Shown here one piece after another: positions 8,011 through 17,047 of a stretch of 64,000 nucleotides of DNA. A program made the position numbers and the translations under genes. Numbering within the stretch: position 1 is the first letter of the stretch; every line of letters starts with the position of its first letter. Source of the stretch: Adhaeribacter terrigena. Its GTDB lineage: Bacteria > Bacteroidota > Bacteroidia > Cytophagales > Hymenobacteraceae. Under the pieces are notes generated by a model. It saw nothing but the letters and a program-made list of their open reading frames with translations. It ran no database searches and had not been told where the DNA came from. The DNA is taken from positions 930,001 through 994,000 of the forward strand of contig NZ_JAEHFX010000001.1 in NCBI RefSeq assembly GCF_016623615.1, written 5' to 3'.

Positions 8011-9030
8011 ATGGATAATAAGGATACCAAAATTGCGCTTCCTGTCGGAACGACGCTCGACCGCTTTATCATGCGCAAACAGGAAGATTTCCCGTATGCC
8101 ACCGGCGAACTTTCCCAATTGCTCCGCGACATTGCCTTGGCTTCTAAAATTGTGAACCGCGAAATTAACCGTGCGGGCCTGATGGATATTGCCGGCGCAT
8201 TTGGCAGCCAGAACGTGCAGGGTGAAGATCAGCAGAAACTCGACGTAATTGCCAACATTCGCTTTATCCGGGCATTCCGCAACGGCGGTGAAGTTTGCAC
8301 CATTATTTCGGAGGAAGACGAAGAAATTATACAGACCGGCAACCCGGATGGTAAATACATCGTGGCCATGGACCCGCTCGATGGTTCTTCCAACATCGAC
8401 GTGAACGTTTCGATCGGTACTATTTTCTCGATCTACCGCCGGAAATCGGCAACGGGTTGTGATGGAGACCTGACCGATTGTTTACAAAAAGGCGTGGAGC
8501 AGGTGGCAGCCGGTTACGTAATTTATGGTTCTTCTACCATGCTGGTTTACACTACCGGCAACGGCGTAAACGGCTTTACTTACGAGCCATCTTTAGGTGA
8601 ATTCTTCCTCAGCCACCCGGACATCGTAACGCCGAAAACGGGTAAAATCTACTCTATAAACGAAGGCGGTTACAATTCTTTCCCGCAGGGCATTAAAGAT
8701 TACGTAGAGTATTGTAAATCAAATGAATACTCGGCCCGCTACATTGGTTCTCTGGTTGCCGATTTCCACCGGAACTTATTGAAAGGCGGTATCTATCTTT
8801 ATCCGCCAACGGCTAAAGCACCAAACGGCAAGCTGCGCTTAATGTACGAAGCAAACTCCCTGGCTTTCATCGTAGAACAGGCCGGCGGAAAAGCAACCGA
8901 TGGTAAAAACCGGATCATGGAGATCGAGCCAACTTCGCTGCATCAGCGTTGCCCGCTGGTGATCGGTTCTGCTGAAATGGTAGATAAAGTAAAAGAAGTA
9001 TTAACCCAGGCGGAAGCCGCTTTGGTTTAG
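8011..9030 (+). CDS. fbp: Fructose-1,6-bisphosphatase class I
   Basis: A 339-residue metal-dependent phosphatase of gluconeogenesis that converts fructose 1,6-bisphosphate to fructose 6-phosphate. Metal ligands are seen in ISEEDEE (about 99-105) and in [11 protein letters not shown] (120-130). The substrate-binding region includes [20 protein letters not shown], with AGGKATDG close behind, as in all class I enzymes. It is monocistronic, with its own promoter and a terminator at 9052-9086. Confidence 0.97.
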   Translation: MDNKDTKIALPVGTTLDRFIMRKQEDFPYATGELSQLLRDIALASKIVNREINRAGLMDIAGAFGSQNVQGEDQQKLDVIANIRFIRAFRNGGEVCTIISEEDEEIIQTGNPDGKYIVAMDPLDGSSNIDVNVSIGTIFSIYRRKSATGCDGDLTDCLQKGVEQVAAGYVIYGSSTMLVYTTGNGVNGFTYEPSLGEFFLSHPDIVTPKTGKIYSINEGGYNSFPQGIKDYVEYCKSNEYSARYIGSLVADFHRNLLKGGIYLYPPTAKAPNGKLRLMYEANSLAFIVEQAGGKATDGKNRIMEIEPTSLHQRCPLVIGSAEMVDKVKEVLTQAEAALV

Positions 9031-9051
9031 ATTCTAAATAATTTTGAAATG

Positions 9052-9088
9052 AAAAACAGCGCTGCATATTTTGTAGCGCTGTTTTTTT
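9052..9088 (+). terminator. Terminator of fbp
   Basis: AAAAACAGCGCT (9052-9063) pairs with 9075-9086, extended by three inner pairs, and a run of seven T follows. Confidence 0.85.
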
Positions 9089-9239
9089 GTGCCTTTACAT
9101 TATGGCACACTTCCCGTTTTGGAGGGGTAGGGTAGGATTTTTTTGCGTTATCAGATAATGATAAACCCGGAACGCTTCGTGCTATATGCTTCCCAATGCC
9201 AATTTTAAAGGAAACTGCGGATCGCCAACAGAAATTTTT

Positions 9240-9542
9240 CTAACTTTGATAGCGGCGGCGGAATTCCATTTTTTGCTTTTCGCGCTCAATTACCAGGCGG
9301 GCTACATTTTCGGCAATCTGGCGCGAATCGTCGGCGAGTAAAGCCTGGCGGAGCAATTTTTCGCTCACATCGTGGCGGTATAAAATGCCGAAAAGTTTCT
9401 GCGTGTTGGTTTGCAGCAAGGTGGCGATGGCCAGCGTCAGAATTTCCAGCAATTCGTTTTCCGGCATTAACTTGCGCCTAAGCTTGAGCCCGAAATTCTG
9501 GTTAATGGTTTGCAGCAAAGTTTTATCGAGGTTATCTTTCAA
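9240..9542 (-). CDS. Small conserved protein of unknown function
   Basis: A helical protein of about 100 residues containing KTLLQTINQNFG, LLEILTLAIATLLQ and a basic end (LVIEREKQKMEFRRRYQS). The pattern is that of a small conserved family I cannot name. The start is uncertain: an ATG exists at 9605 but would lie inside the signal-peptide region of the opposing beta-barrel gene, so I place it at a TTG at 9542. Either way its 5' end collides head-to-head with the gene starting at 9552, which leaves almost no room for two separate leaders. Confidence 0.55.
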   Translation of the reverse strand: MKDNLDKTLLQTINQNFGLKLRRKLMPENELLEILTLAIATLLQTNTQKLFGILYRHDVSEKLLRQALLADDSRQIAENVARLVIEREKQKMEFRRRYQS

Positions 9543-9551
9543 AATTACGCT

Positions 9552-10133
9552 ATGAAAAAAGTACTTACCATTTTTACGTTCCTGAGTTTTTTCCTGTTCG
9601 GCCATACCGTTTCGGCTCAGAATATCCGCAATGCCATTGTAATCGGCGCCAGCGCTTCGCAGATAGACGGCGATGCGATGAGCGGTTTTAATAAAGGCGG
9701 GCTGGTTTTCGGCGGCAGCTCCAATTTCAAAATTACCGATAAATTTAGTTTTCAGCCCGAAATTTTATGGCTCCAGAAAGGCAGCAAAACCAGCAACCGC
9801 GATAGCCTGGTGTACACCAAGTGGCGTTTAAATTATGTTTCGGTGCCGGTTTTACTTAATTATAAGATCCAGCCGCGGTTTACCCTGCAGGCTGGTATCA
9901 CTGCCGATTACCTGATCGATGCCAAACTGGACGATGGCGGCGGTTTTTTTGAGCGTACGGCCGACCTTGAAAGATTCGACCTGAATTATACCGGCGGCAT
10001 TGAATACAAGATCGGCGATAACTTTTCGGCCAATGCGCGCTACCAGTATTCTTTTTTCTGGCTCGATGACCTGCATTTTAAAAACAGCAACGTGCTGGTT
10101 ACGCTGCGTTTCTATTTGGGCGGAAGGGAATAA
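9552..10133 (+). CDS. Outer-membrane beta-barrel (porin-family) protein
   Basis: I start at the ATG at 9552, which gives the signal peptide MKKVLTIFTFLSFFLFG...VSAQ. The mature part of about 170 residues alternates short amphipathic strands (FSFQPEILWLQKGSK, LNYVSVPVLLNYKIQPRFTLQAGI, GGIEYKIGDNFSANARYQYSF) and ends NVLVTLRFYLGGRE, the usual beta-barrel finish of the PorT/OmpW-like outer_membrane_beta-barrel_2 group. It is probably an eight-stranded barrel. The cargo or role is unknown. Confidence 0.8.
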   Translation: MKKVLTIFTFLSFFLFGHTVSAQNIRNAIVIGASASQIDGDAMSGFNKGGLVFGGSSNFKITDKFSFQPEILWLQKGSKTSNRDSLVYTKWRLNYVSVPVLLNYKIQPRFTLQAGITADYLIDAKLDDGGGFFERTADLERFDLNYTGGIEYKIGDNFSANARYQYSFFWLDDLHFKNSNVLVTLRFYLGGRE

Positions 10134-10152
10134 TTTCAGAGTTCTGGTGCCC

Positions 10153-10168
10153 GAAACCATAGCGTTTT
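10153..10168. repeat. Dispersed core repeat copy
   Basis: GAAACCATAGCGTTTT, 20 nt past the beta-barrel stop codon. Confidence 0.7.
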
Positions 10169-10263
10169 TTTTCGATTGTTTGAATTTTTGAAGTTCGAAT
10201 ATTCGATTTATTATCGGATTGTCTTACCCTGGAATCCGGAACGCACGAATAGTATTTGGCCGC

Positions 10264-10279
10264 AAAACGCTACCGTTTT
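10264..10279. repeat. Dispersed core repeat copy
   Basis: AAAACGCTACCGTTTT, immediately before the terminator at 10282-10317. Confidence 0.8.
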
Positions 10280-10281
10280 TA

Positions 10282-10317
10282 AACAAAAAAGTCTGCTATT
10301 CAGCAGACTTTTTTGTT
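10282..10317. terminator. Bidirectional terminator containing a stop codon
   Basis: A 16-bp stem (10282-10297 with 10302-10317) has a 4-nt loop ATTC. The TAG stop of the DUF5606 gene (10298-10296, minus strand) falls at the stem-loop junction, so the hairpin is partly coding. Confidence 0.85.
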
Positions 10318-10823
10318 TTCTTTGGCTTAGCTTCGGCTTTCGCTTCTTCTTCGCCGGCTTCAACTTTTTCAGCTTTGGCCTTGGTTTTCTTTGCCGGTTT
10401 TTCTTCTGCTTCAGGCTGCGCAGCTGCTTCGGTAAAGGTCAGGTGTTTTTTTACGAGCAAATACCAGCTGGCAATTTTCTTAATGTCAGACATGTAAACG
10501 CGTTCGCGGTCATAATCCGGCAGGATCTTTTCCATGAAAGCGGTCAGTTCCTGGCTCGAAGATTTCGCATTAACCGGAATGTTCTCACCAAATTGCTGAT
10601 TGATATTATCGAAAATATCAGTTAACGGAACCGTTACATCCGGATCGTTGGTATAAATGGAAATTTCGTGCAACAATGAAATGCGGTGTTTGGCTTGTGC
10701 CGCCGAACGAACCGGATTATCGGCAAGCGTTTCGATAATTACGCCGCTACGGGTAGGGCTTAAAATGCGGTACAAACCTGGCATACCGGAAATAGAAGCA
10801 ATTTCTCTTAAATCAACAGGCAT
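10296..10823 (-). CDS. DUF5606 domain protein
   Basis: A 175-residue cytoplasmic protein. The first 130 residues (LREIASISGMPGLYRILSPTRSGVIIETL, then SLLHEISIYTNDPDVTVPL) match DUF5606, a conserved Bacteroidota family without known function. The last 40 residues are a low-complexity Lys/Ala/Glu tail (EEKPAKKTKAKAEKVE) that is probably disordered and may bind nucleic acid. The stop lies within the terminator hairpin. Confidence 0.85.
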   Translation of the reverse strand: MPVDLREIASISGMPGLYRILSPTRSGVIIETLADNPVRSAAQAKHRISLLHEISIYTNDPDVTVPLTDIFDNINQQFGENIPVNAKSSSQELTAFMEKILPDYDRERVYMSDIKKIASWYLLVKKHLTFTEAAAQPEAEEKPAKKTKAKAEKVEAGEEEAKAEAKPKKTKKSAE

Positions 10824-10837
10824 AGATTAATTAGAAA

Positions 10838-10862
10838 ATTAGAAAATGTGGAAATTTGAAAA
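10838..10862. repeat. AAATTTG-type degenerate repeat
   Basis: Short run of units like GAAAATGTGGAAATTTGAAA between the DUF5606 start codon and the next gene, of the same kind as 4381-4410. Confidence 0.5.
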
Positions 10863-10925
10863 TGAACGCCGGAATCTACAAAGCTGCATCTTCAAATTGT
10901 AGATAGATTCCCGAGGTCTAAAAAG

Positions 10926-11405
10926 TTATAGTTTGAAATTAACCGGAACGCTGGATTGTACGCTGTAACCCGGCGCATTGAATTTCAGTAGTCTTACCAC
11001 GCGTAACGCTTCTTCGCCGGTGCCCGCACCCATGTTTTTCAGAATGCGCATGTTGGTGGTAGTCCCGTCGGGGTTTAACGTTACCGATACAATGCACTGG
11101 CCCTGAATACGGTTGCGTTTGGCCATAGGCGGGTACTGGATGTTCTTGTTAATAAATTCGTACATAGCTGCCTGGCCGCCTTCGTAATACTGGGCAATCG
11201 GAATAGCTTTATCGGCCCCTTTTCCGCCGGCTTTATCCTGACCGGGCGCAATTGGTTCCGGCGATTTTTGGGGCGTGCCCTGCGCGTTTTCTTCCGCCGG
11301 GGTTTCAGTTTTAACTTTAACTTTTGTTTTGGTTTCGGACTGGGCCGAGGCATTAAGCGATAAAAAAGCGAAGCCTGCGGCCGCCAGAATTACTTTTACT
11401 TTCAT
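10926..11405 (-). CDS. Secreted TonB C-terminal domain protein
   Basis: A 159-residue protein with a cleavable signal peptide (MKVKVILAAAGFAFLSLNASAQ), a charged Pro/Lys linker (about 24-65) and a TonB C-terminal domain (FINKNIQYPPMAKRNRIQGQCIVSVTLNPDG..., with the conserved YP-A-G pattern). It lacks the N-terminal transmembrane anchor and so the ExbD contact of a true TonB. It may be a periplasmic partner of TonB-dependent receptors or a peptidoglycan binder. It is one of two anchorless TonB-C proteins here (the other is at 1769). Confidence 0.8.
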   Translation of the reverse strand: MKVKVILAAAGFAFLSLNASAQSETKTKVKVKTETPAEENAQGTPQKSPEPIAPGQDKAGGKGADKAIPIAQYYEGGQAAMYEFINKNIQYPPMAKRNRIQGQCIVSVTLNPDGTTTNMRILKNMGAGTGEEALRVVRLLKFNAPGYSVQSSVPVNFKL

Positions 11406-11472
11406 GTTAAATACAGTTTTATTAAGATTGAGCTTGTGCAGAAGGTCCCAATTTTAATGCCAATTTAATATT

Positions 11473-12075
11473 TTATTCGGATACTTGTTTGTTCGTAGCG
11501 TCTATAAAATCCAAAATTTCGTCGCGGCCGGCTTTTTCTGCCGACGAGGTTTTGAATATCTGCGGCAGTTCTTCCCAGGTTTCGCGCATTTTACGCGAAA
11601 ATGCGGCAATATTCTGGTCCGTTTTTACAGCCGATTGTTTGTCGGTTTTCGTAAACACCAGCACAAACGGAACTTCGAGGGCACCTAAAAGCTCAATAAA
11701 TTCCAGATCGGAAGCCTGGGGTTCGTGCCGGGAATCGATGAGTACGAATACGCAGATCAGGTTGGTGCGGAGCCGCATATATGCCCGGATCATTTTGCCC
11801 CATTTCTCGCGGCTGTCTTTGCTTACTTTGGCCCAACCGTAGCCCGGCAGATCGACCAGGTACCACGATTCGTTGATCAGGAAGTGGTTTATTAGCTGGG
11901 TTTTACCGGGGAAAGAAGATGTCTTTGCCAGTTTATTGCGGTTGGTAAGCATGTTTATGAGCGACGACTTACCCACGTTGGAACGGCCAATAAAGGCATA
12001 TTCCGGCAGGTTTGTTTGCGGACATTTATCTACCTGGGTGTTGCTGCAAATAAACTGGGCATCTTTAATGATCAT
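11473..12075 (-). CDS. engB: Ribosome biogenesis GTPase EngB/YsxC
   Basis: A 200-residue TRAFAC GTPase needed for assembly of the large ribosomal subunit. G1 is GRSNVGKSS (about 30-38), G2 SFPGKTQ, G3 DLPGYGWA, G4 TKTD and G5 SSAEK. I start at the ATG at 12075 (MIIKDAQFICSN), where the family aligns, and not at 12114. It stands alone, transcribed toward the TonB-C gene. Confidence 0.95.
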   Translation of the reverse strand: MIIKDAQFICSNTQVDKCPQTNLPEYAFIGRSNVGKSSLINMLTNRNKLAKTSSFPGKTQLINHFLINESWYLVDLPGYGWAKVSKDSREKWGKMIRAYMRLRTNLICVFVLIDSRHEPQASDLEFIELLGALEVPFVLVFTKTDKQSAVKTDQNIAAFSRKMRETWEELPQIFKTSSAEKAGRDEILDFIDATNKQVSE

Positions 12076-12300
12076 GGTGTAATAAAATAGGTGAGGGCAG
12101 GCTTGCCACAACAAACTTACTCAAATCCGGCGGCATTACTAAATTAAAGCAGGCAGAACCCTGCGCGGATTTATTTAGTAACATAAATGTTTTTTTTATT
12201 GAACGGCGAAAATCTGTTGTTAATTTCGGTTTTTTATCTGCAAATTGAACCGGCATAAATGGCAGTGTGCCTGAAAGTATTTTGGATGAAATTGGATAAC

Positions 12301-14262
12301 ATGAAAATTTTACGTCGCGTACTTTTTCTGGCAATTTGCCTGTGCTTTTTCGTTGTGGCTACTTCTCAGGCCCAGACCCCCAAAAAAATCATTAAAAAAG
12401 CCGACAAAGCTTTTTTTAACGATGAATCAGACAAAGCACTTGCGCTCTATGAGCAGGCCCTGGCTTCAAACCCCGATAACATAAGAGTGAATTACCGGCT
12501 TGGGTTACTTTATCTGCAATTCAAACAGCCTCATAAAGCCATTCCGGTTTTACAAAAAGCTACCAAACTTTCGCCTAAATATAATCCGGAATATACCCTG
12601 AACCTGGCGCAGGCTTACCAGTTAAACGGAAATTTCGAGGAAGCCATAAACCAGTACCAGGCAGCGCTGGCCAATACCAGTAAACGAAAAGAGCTTGAAA
12701 TAGAGGGCCTGAATAAAAAGATCACGGAATGCGTTTCCGGTCAGCATTTAAGATCGTTACCCACTACTGCGGAGGTCCGCATGCTGCCGGGCGAACTGAA
12801 TTCCGCTGCTTCCGATCACGCCCCGATCCTTTTCAATAACGACAGATCGCTGCTTTTTACCTCCAGCCGGCAGGCAAAACCAGCAAAAAGACCCGACGAG
12901 AATATTTATGTTTCGGAATTTGACGGACAGAACTGGTCAATCCCCAAAGCTTTTTCAAAACCCGTAAACACTTCCGGTCACGACGCTGCGGCGGGCATTT
13001 CTGCCGATGGCAATACGCTTTATATATACAGGTACGAAAACGGCGGTGATATTTATCAGCTGAAAAGAACCGGTACCACCTGGGGAGAGCCTGAAGAAAT
13101 GCCGGAACCAATCAATTCGGAATTTTACGAACCGTCTATTTTTATTACCGCCGATAACCAGTTTGCCTTTTTTGCCAGCGACCGTTACGATAGTTTCGGC
13201 GGCCTGGATCTGTACATAACCTTGCGCCAGCCCGATGGCAGCTGGAGCGAAGCCATGAACCTGGGGCCCAATATCAATACCGAATACGATGAAGATGCTC
13301 CGTTTGTATCCCCCGATGGCTTAACGCTGTATTTCAGTTCGCGCGGACATAACAGCATGGGGGGCTACGATATTTTCAGCTCCAATTCCGAAGGCGCCAC
13401 CTGGACGAAAGCCCGCAACCTCGGTTTTCCGGTCAATTCGCCTTTCGATGATATTTACCTGGTAACCATTGCCAATGGCAACCAGGGATTTTTTAGTTCC
13501 GACCGGGTTGGCGGCGCAGGAGACAAAGATCTTTACGGCGTTACTTTCCGCAGCGCAGTTGCTACCGATTCTTTAATTGCCGCTACTGAACCGGAAACGG
13601 TAAAAGACACGCTGGTAGCTACGGCCCGGCCAGACACGCAAACGATAATGCTGCGCGGAAAAGTTACCGAGGCAGGTTTAGGAGCGCCGCTGGCAGCCCA
13701 ATTGGTTCTCACAGAAGTAAGCCAGAACCAGAACCCGATCTATGCCAATGCCGACAGCCTTTCTGGCGGTTACCAGTTTGTAGTAGACAAAGGAAAAAAG
13801 TATAATCTTGTGGCCCGGAAAGAAGGGTATTTTTACGCCACCGAGAACCTGAACTTCCCCGAAAATTTTTTGGACGATACCGTAGCTAAGAACTTCGCGC
13901 TGAAGAAAATCAAAACCGGAGCTAAACTGGTACTTAATAATCTGTTCTTTGAATACAACAGCGATCAACTCACCATGAGCTCCCGCGATGAATTAAACCG
14001 CCTCTACGATCTGATGGTAGATAATTCAGGACTGAGCGTTGAGATATCCGGCCACACCGATAGCCGCGGTAGCGCTGCTTATAACCAGGCCTTATCGCTG
14101 AAGCGCGCCAAAGCTGTGGTGAACTACCTGAATGAAAAAGGAATTTCGGAAGCAAGATTAAAAGCAGTAGGGTATGGAGCCCAGAAACCGATAGCCACCA
14201 ATAAAACAGAAAAGGGCCGCAAACAAAACCGCCGTACCGAATTTAAAGTGCTTCAAAAATAG
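12301..14262 (+). CDS. PorE-like OmpA protein (TPR, beta-propeller, CRD, OmpA)
   Basis: The ATG at 12301 gives the signal peptide MKILRRVLFLAICLCFFVVA. The domain order over 653 residues is: TPR repeats (about 30-135), WD40-like PD40 propeller (about 165-405, motifs LYFSSRGHNSMGGYDIF and GFFSSDRVGGAGDKD), a carboxypeptidase regulatory-like beta-sandwich (about 455-530) and an OmpA peptidoglycan-binding domain (about 545-653, ISGHTDSRGSAAYNQ). This is the architecture of PorE, which links the type IX secretion trans-envelope complex to the cell wall. It is followed by a close relative at 14714. Which of the two is the PorE orthologue is not settled, since such proteins are often multicopy. Confidence 0.88.
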   Translation: MKILRRVLFLAICLCFFVVATSQAQTPKKIIKKADKAFFNDESDKALALYEQALASNPDNIRVNYRLGLLYLQFKQPHKAIPVLQKATKLSPKYNPEYTLNLAQAYQLNGNFEEAINQYQAALANTSKRKELEIEGLNKKITECVSGQHLRSLPTTAEVRMLPGELNSAASDHAPILFNNDRSLLFTSSRQAKPAKRPDENIYVSEFDGQNWSIPKAFSKPVNTSGHDAAAGISADGNTLYIYRYENGGDIYQLKRTGTTWGEPEEMPEPINSEFYEPSIFITADNQFAFFASDRYDSFGGLDLYITLRQPDGSWSEAMNLGPNINTEYDEDAPFVSPDGLTLYFSSRGHNSMGGYDIFSSNSEGATWTKARNLGFPVNSPFDDIYLVTIANGNQGFFSSDRVGGAGDKDLYGVTFRSAVATDSLIAATEPETVKDTLVATARPDTQTIMLRGKVTEAGLGAPLAAQLVLTEVSQNQNPIYANADSLSGGYQFVVDKGKKYNLVARKEGYFYATENLNFPENFLDDTVAKNFALKKIKTGAKLVLNNLFFEYNSDQLTMSSRDELNRLYDLMVDNSGLSVEISGHTDSRGSAAYNQALSLKRAKAVVNYLNEKGISEARLKAVGYGAQKPIATNKTEKGRKQNRRTEFKVLQK

Positions 14263-14713
14263 GCCGGAAAATGAAAACGAAGGAACTGTGGATAAATAAA
14301 TATTTAATATAGTCTATCTGAAATATAAGTGGCCTGTTTTTTGCAGGCTCAGAATCTGCTTTCTTTTCAGGAATTAGAGTTTTTTATCTCAAAATCCTAC
14401 CGTTTTTAAACGCCTGAACCTTAATTTGGTAAGTGGGCTTTGGCAGGAAATTAAGAATTAGTAGCTAAAAATTAGTAACCAAATTGGCCGGAAACTAGTA
14501 ACGTAGGCAAAATGCTGTGCGCTACTTCAACCAGAATTGAAAATTACAAGGGCAGCTGCTTTTACAGCGCCTTAGCGACTTAAGGATAGTTTTTTTATAT
14601 ATATTATAACCTATATGTTGTATTAATAGTATAGGAGGTTACAAAGTTCAGTTCATAAATTTTTAAATAAATACTCTATTAAACGTACACGCTACAAATT
14701 AACTACTTACAAC
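14263..14713. other. Intergenic region between the two PorE-like genes
   Basis: These 451 nt show no gene. They hold a core repeat at 14391, a degenerate AT repeat at about 14447-14505 (units near ATTAGTAAC), and an AT-rich tract around 14590-14640 with a short inverted pair AACCTATA/TATAGG. An AGGAGGT at 14633-14639 is about 75 nt from the start codon, too far to be its ribosome site. Confidence 0.6.
14391..14406. repeat. Dispersed core repeat copy
   Basis: AAAATCCTACCGTTTT, preceded by GAGTTTTTTATCTC, a diverged form of the usual flank. Confidence 0.75.
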
Positions 14714-16924
14714 ATGGATAACGCAGTCAGAATACTCAGAAAGACTACTTTCCTTTTCGTGCTTACCCTTTGTGCCACAGCTTCGGCTTTTGCGCAAAGT
14801 ACCCGCAAGCTTATGAAGGATGGTAATAAGTTTTTCGAAAATGAGAATTACCGCGCAGCCCTTCCTTTTTATGAAAAAGTATTGGCCAAGGAACCTAATA
14901 ACGAAACTGCCCTGTTCCGGGCAGGTGTTAGCTACATGGCTTTCGATAAGGAAAAAGCCAGCGATTATATTTACAGAGCGCAGAAGCTGAAGCCAAAAGT
15001 GTCGAAGGATGTGGAATACTGGTTGGGCCGTGTAGATCATATCAACTACCGTTTCGACGATGCTATTAACCACTACAAGGCATACGATGCCACGCTGAAG
15101 AAGAAAAAGGATTCCCGGAAAGCTGAAATTGCCATGCTGATCCAGCAAAGCAGAAACGCGAAAGATCTTTTCAATAAGCCAAAAGATATTTTCGTGAAAA
15201 ACCTGGGGCCGACCATCAACTCGCAATATTCGGAGCATAGCCCGGTAATTTCTGCAGATGATAACTACCTGCTCTTTACTTCGCGCGGCGAAGGCGTAAC
15301 CGGTGGTAAAACTGCTGCTGACGGTGAGTATTTTGAAGATATTTTTGAAGCCAGACGTTTAGGTCCGGATGAGTGGGAGCAGCCTCGTTCTTTGAGCAGC
15401 TCGCTTAACGGTAAAGGCCACGACGCTTCTATCCAGATCTTCGATAACGACACCAAGCTTTTAATGTATCGCCAGGATGAGAACGGAGATATTTTCTATT
15501 CCGAAAAAGTTGATAACAACTGGACGAACCCTAAGAAACTGAACAACAACATTAATACCAAGGCGTTTGAGAGTGATGCTTTCATTACCCCGGATGGCCG
15601 TACTATGTATTTCTCTACCTCGCATTATTCTGAGAACGGTGACCTGGATATTTACGTTTCGCAGCGTGCAGAAGGCGGCGACTGGGGTAAACCAACCTCT
15701 ATCGGAACCACGATCAATACGCAATACGACGATGACAGCCCGTATTTGAGCAAAGACGGCAAAACGCTTTACTTCTCTTCGCGCGGCCATAATACCATGG
15801 GTGGTTACGATATCTTCATGACCAAATATGATTCGGTAGCCCGCAAATGGACAAAACCAGAAAATATGGGTTACCCGGTAAACACGCCGGATGATGATAC
15901 TTACTATCGTTTGAGCCCGGATGGCAGCTATGCTTATCTTTCTTCTTACCGCATTGGCGGCTACGGCGAAAAAGATATTTACACCATTAACTACATCCGC
16001 AACGTAACCATTAAAGGCCAGGTATTCTCAATGCGCGACAGCTCAACAATCCCGGGTGTAGAACTGGTATTTAACAGCCAGACTGCCGATAAAAGAGCCA
16101 TCAGCTACCGCGATATTACCAAGCCGGATTCCGGCAACTACAGCGTAAACGTGCTTTCCGGCCGTAAATATTCGGTGGTAGTTACCAAAGACGGAAAGAA
16201 CATTACTACCGAAGAATTTGATGTGCCGGTGGTAACCAACGATACCACTACCATTGTTAAGAATTTCTACGTGCCTTACGAAGACTCTTCGATGGTAGCC
16301 CGTGCGATGAAGTTCAAAAACATTTACTTCGATACCGACAAGTATAAACTGCGTCCGGAATCTGTAAGAGAACTTGATAACATTGCATCGGTACTGAAAG
16401 CGAACCCGCAAGTGAATATCTCTATTGAAGGCCACTGCGATAGCCGCGCTACCGACGAATACAACATGGTATTAGGCGATAACCGCGCGAAAGCCGCTTA
16501 TGAATACCTGCGCAAAAAAGGTGTTTCTCAGGCTCGTATGGTAACTGTGAGTTACGGCGAGCGTCGTCCGGCAGTAGAAAACGATTCTCCTGAAAACATG
16601 CAGCTGAACCGCCGTACCGAGTTTATTGTATTGAACCAGCCTAGCCGCAGCACAACCGGCGCAGGTGCAGGAACCATGAACCGTGGAACTACTTCCGGCA
16701 GCGGAACCCAGCAAAATATCCGTCCGGCTACCGGCGTAATGGAAAACGGTACCATGAAAGTGAAAACTTCTAAGTCCGGCGAAACCAAGATCAAGATCGA
16801 GAACGGTAAAAACGAACAGAAGATCGAGATCGAAAAAGACGGTGAGATCAAAACCAAAGGTAAAGTTAAAAGCGGCGAAGACGACAAAGTGAAATATAAG
16901 TCAGAAACCGAACCTAAAAAATAA
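14714..16924 (+). CDS. PorE-like OmpA protein with basic C-terminal tail
   Basis: A 736-residue envelope protein with a signal peptide (ending ASAFAQ, about 28), TPRs (about 29-150), a PD40 propeller (about 170-415, repeated SxDGxxLYFSSRGHNTMGGYDIF), a CarboxypepD_reg-like domain (about 440-510) and an OmpA domain (about 535-645, IEGHCDSRATDEYN, GERRPAVEND). The order matches PorE of the type IX system. Unlike the upstream copy it has an extra tail of about 90 residues rich in Lys, Glu and Gly. Codon use looks more biased than in the upstream gene, which suggests high expression. A strong terminator follows. Confidence 0.9.
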   Translation: MDNAVRILRKTTFLFVLTLCATASAFAQSTRKLMKDGNKFFENENYRAALPFYEKVLAKEPNNETALFRAGVSYMAFDKEKASDYIYRAQKLKPKVSKDVEYWLGRVDHINYRFDDAINHYKAYDATLKKKKDSRKAEIAMLIQQSRNAKDLFNKPKDIFVKNLGPTINSQYSEHSPVISADDNYLLFTSRGEGVTGGKTAADGEYFEDIFEARRLGPDEWEQPRSLSSSLNGKGHDASIQIFDNDTKLLMYRQDENGDIFYSEKVDNNWTNPKKLNNNINTKAFESDAFITPDGRTMYFSTSHYSENGDLDIYVSQRAEGGDWGKPTSIGTTINTQYDDDSPYLSKDGKTLYFSSRGHNTMGGYDIFMTKYDSVARKWTKPENMGYPVNTPDDDTYYRLSPDGSYAYLSSYRIGGYGEKDIYTINYIRNVTIKGQVFSMRDSSTIPGVELVFNSQTADKRAISYRDITKPDSGNYSVNVLSGRKYSVVVTKDGKNITTEEFDVPVVTNDTTTIVKNFYVPYEDSSMVARAMKFKNIYFDTDKYKLRPESVRELDNIASVLKANPQVNISIEGHCDSRATDEYNMVLGDNRAKAAYEYLRKKGVSQARMVTVSYGERRPAVENDSPENMQLNRRTEFIVLNQPSRSTTGAGAGTMNRGTTSGSGTQQNIRPATGVMENGTMKVKTSKSGETKIKIENGKNEQKIEIEKDGEIKTKGKVKSGEDDKVKYKSETEPKK

Positions 16925-16946
16925 CCGCTGAAAAAGCAGAATCAAC

Positions 16947-16982
16947 AAAAACGGGCTAAACGAAAGTTTAGCCCGTTTTTTT
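16947..16982. terminator. Strong terminator after the second PorE-like gene
   Basis: A 15-bp perfect stem (16947-16961 with 16966-16980) is closed by a GAAA tetraloop, and a T run follows. Confidence 0.9.
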
Positions 16983-16999
16983 ACAACATATTTTAGTAA

Positions 17000-17025
17000 T
17001 TGTAGTTAAGGGAATTGTATTTTTG
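17000..17025 (+). promoter_or_regulatory. Probable promoter of menG-porT
   Basis: TATTTTTG at 17018-17025 is a good -7 box. The nearest TTG (17000-17002) is only 15 nt upstream, shorter than usual. Confidence 0.55.
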
Positions 17026-17047
17026 TGCTTCAAGCAAAATTTAGCCC

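Noticed and set aside
14633-14639. Shine-Dalgarno AGGAGGT for the PorE-like gene
   Set aside because: It lies about 75 nt upstream of the start codon, too far for ribosome binding.
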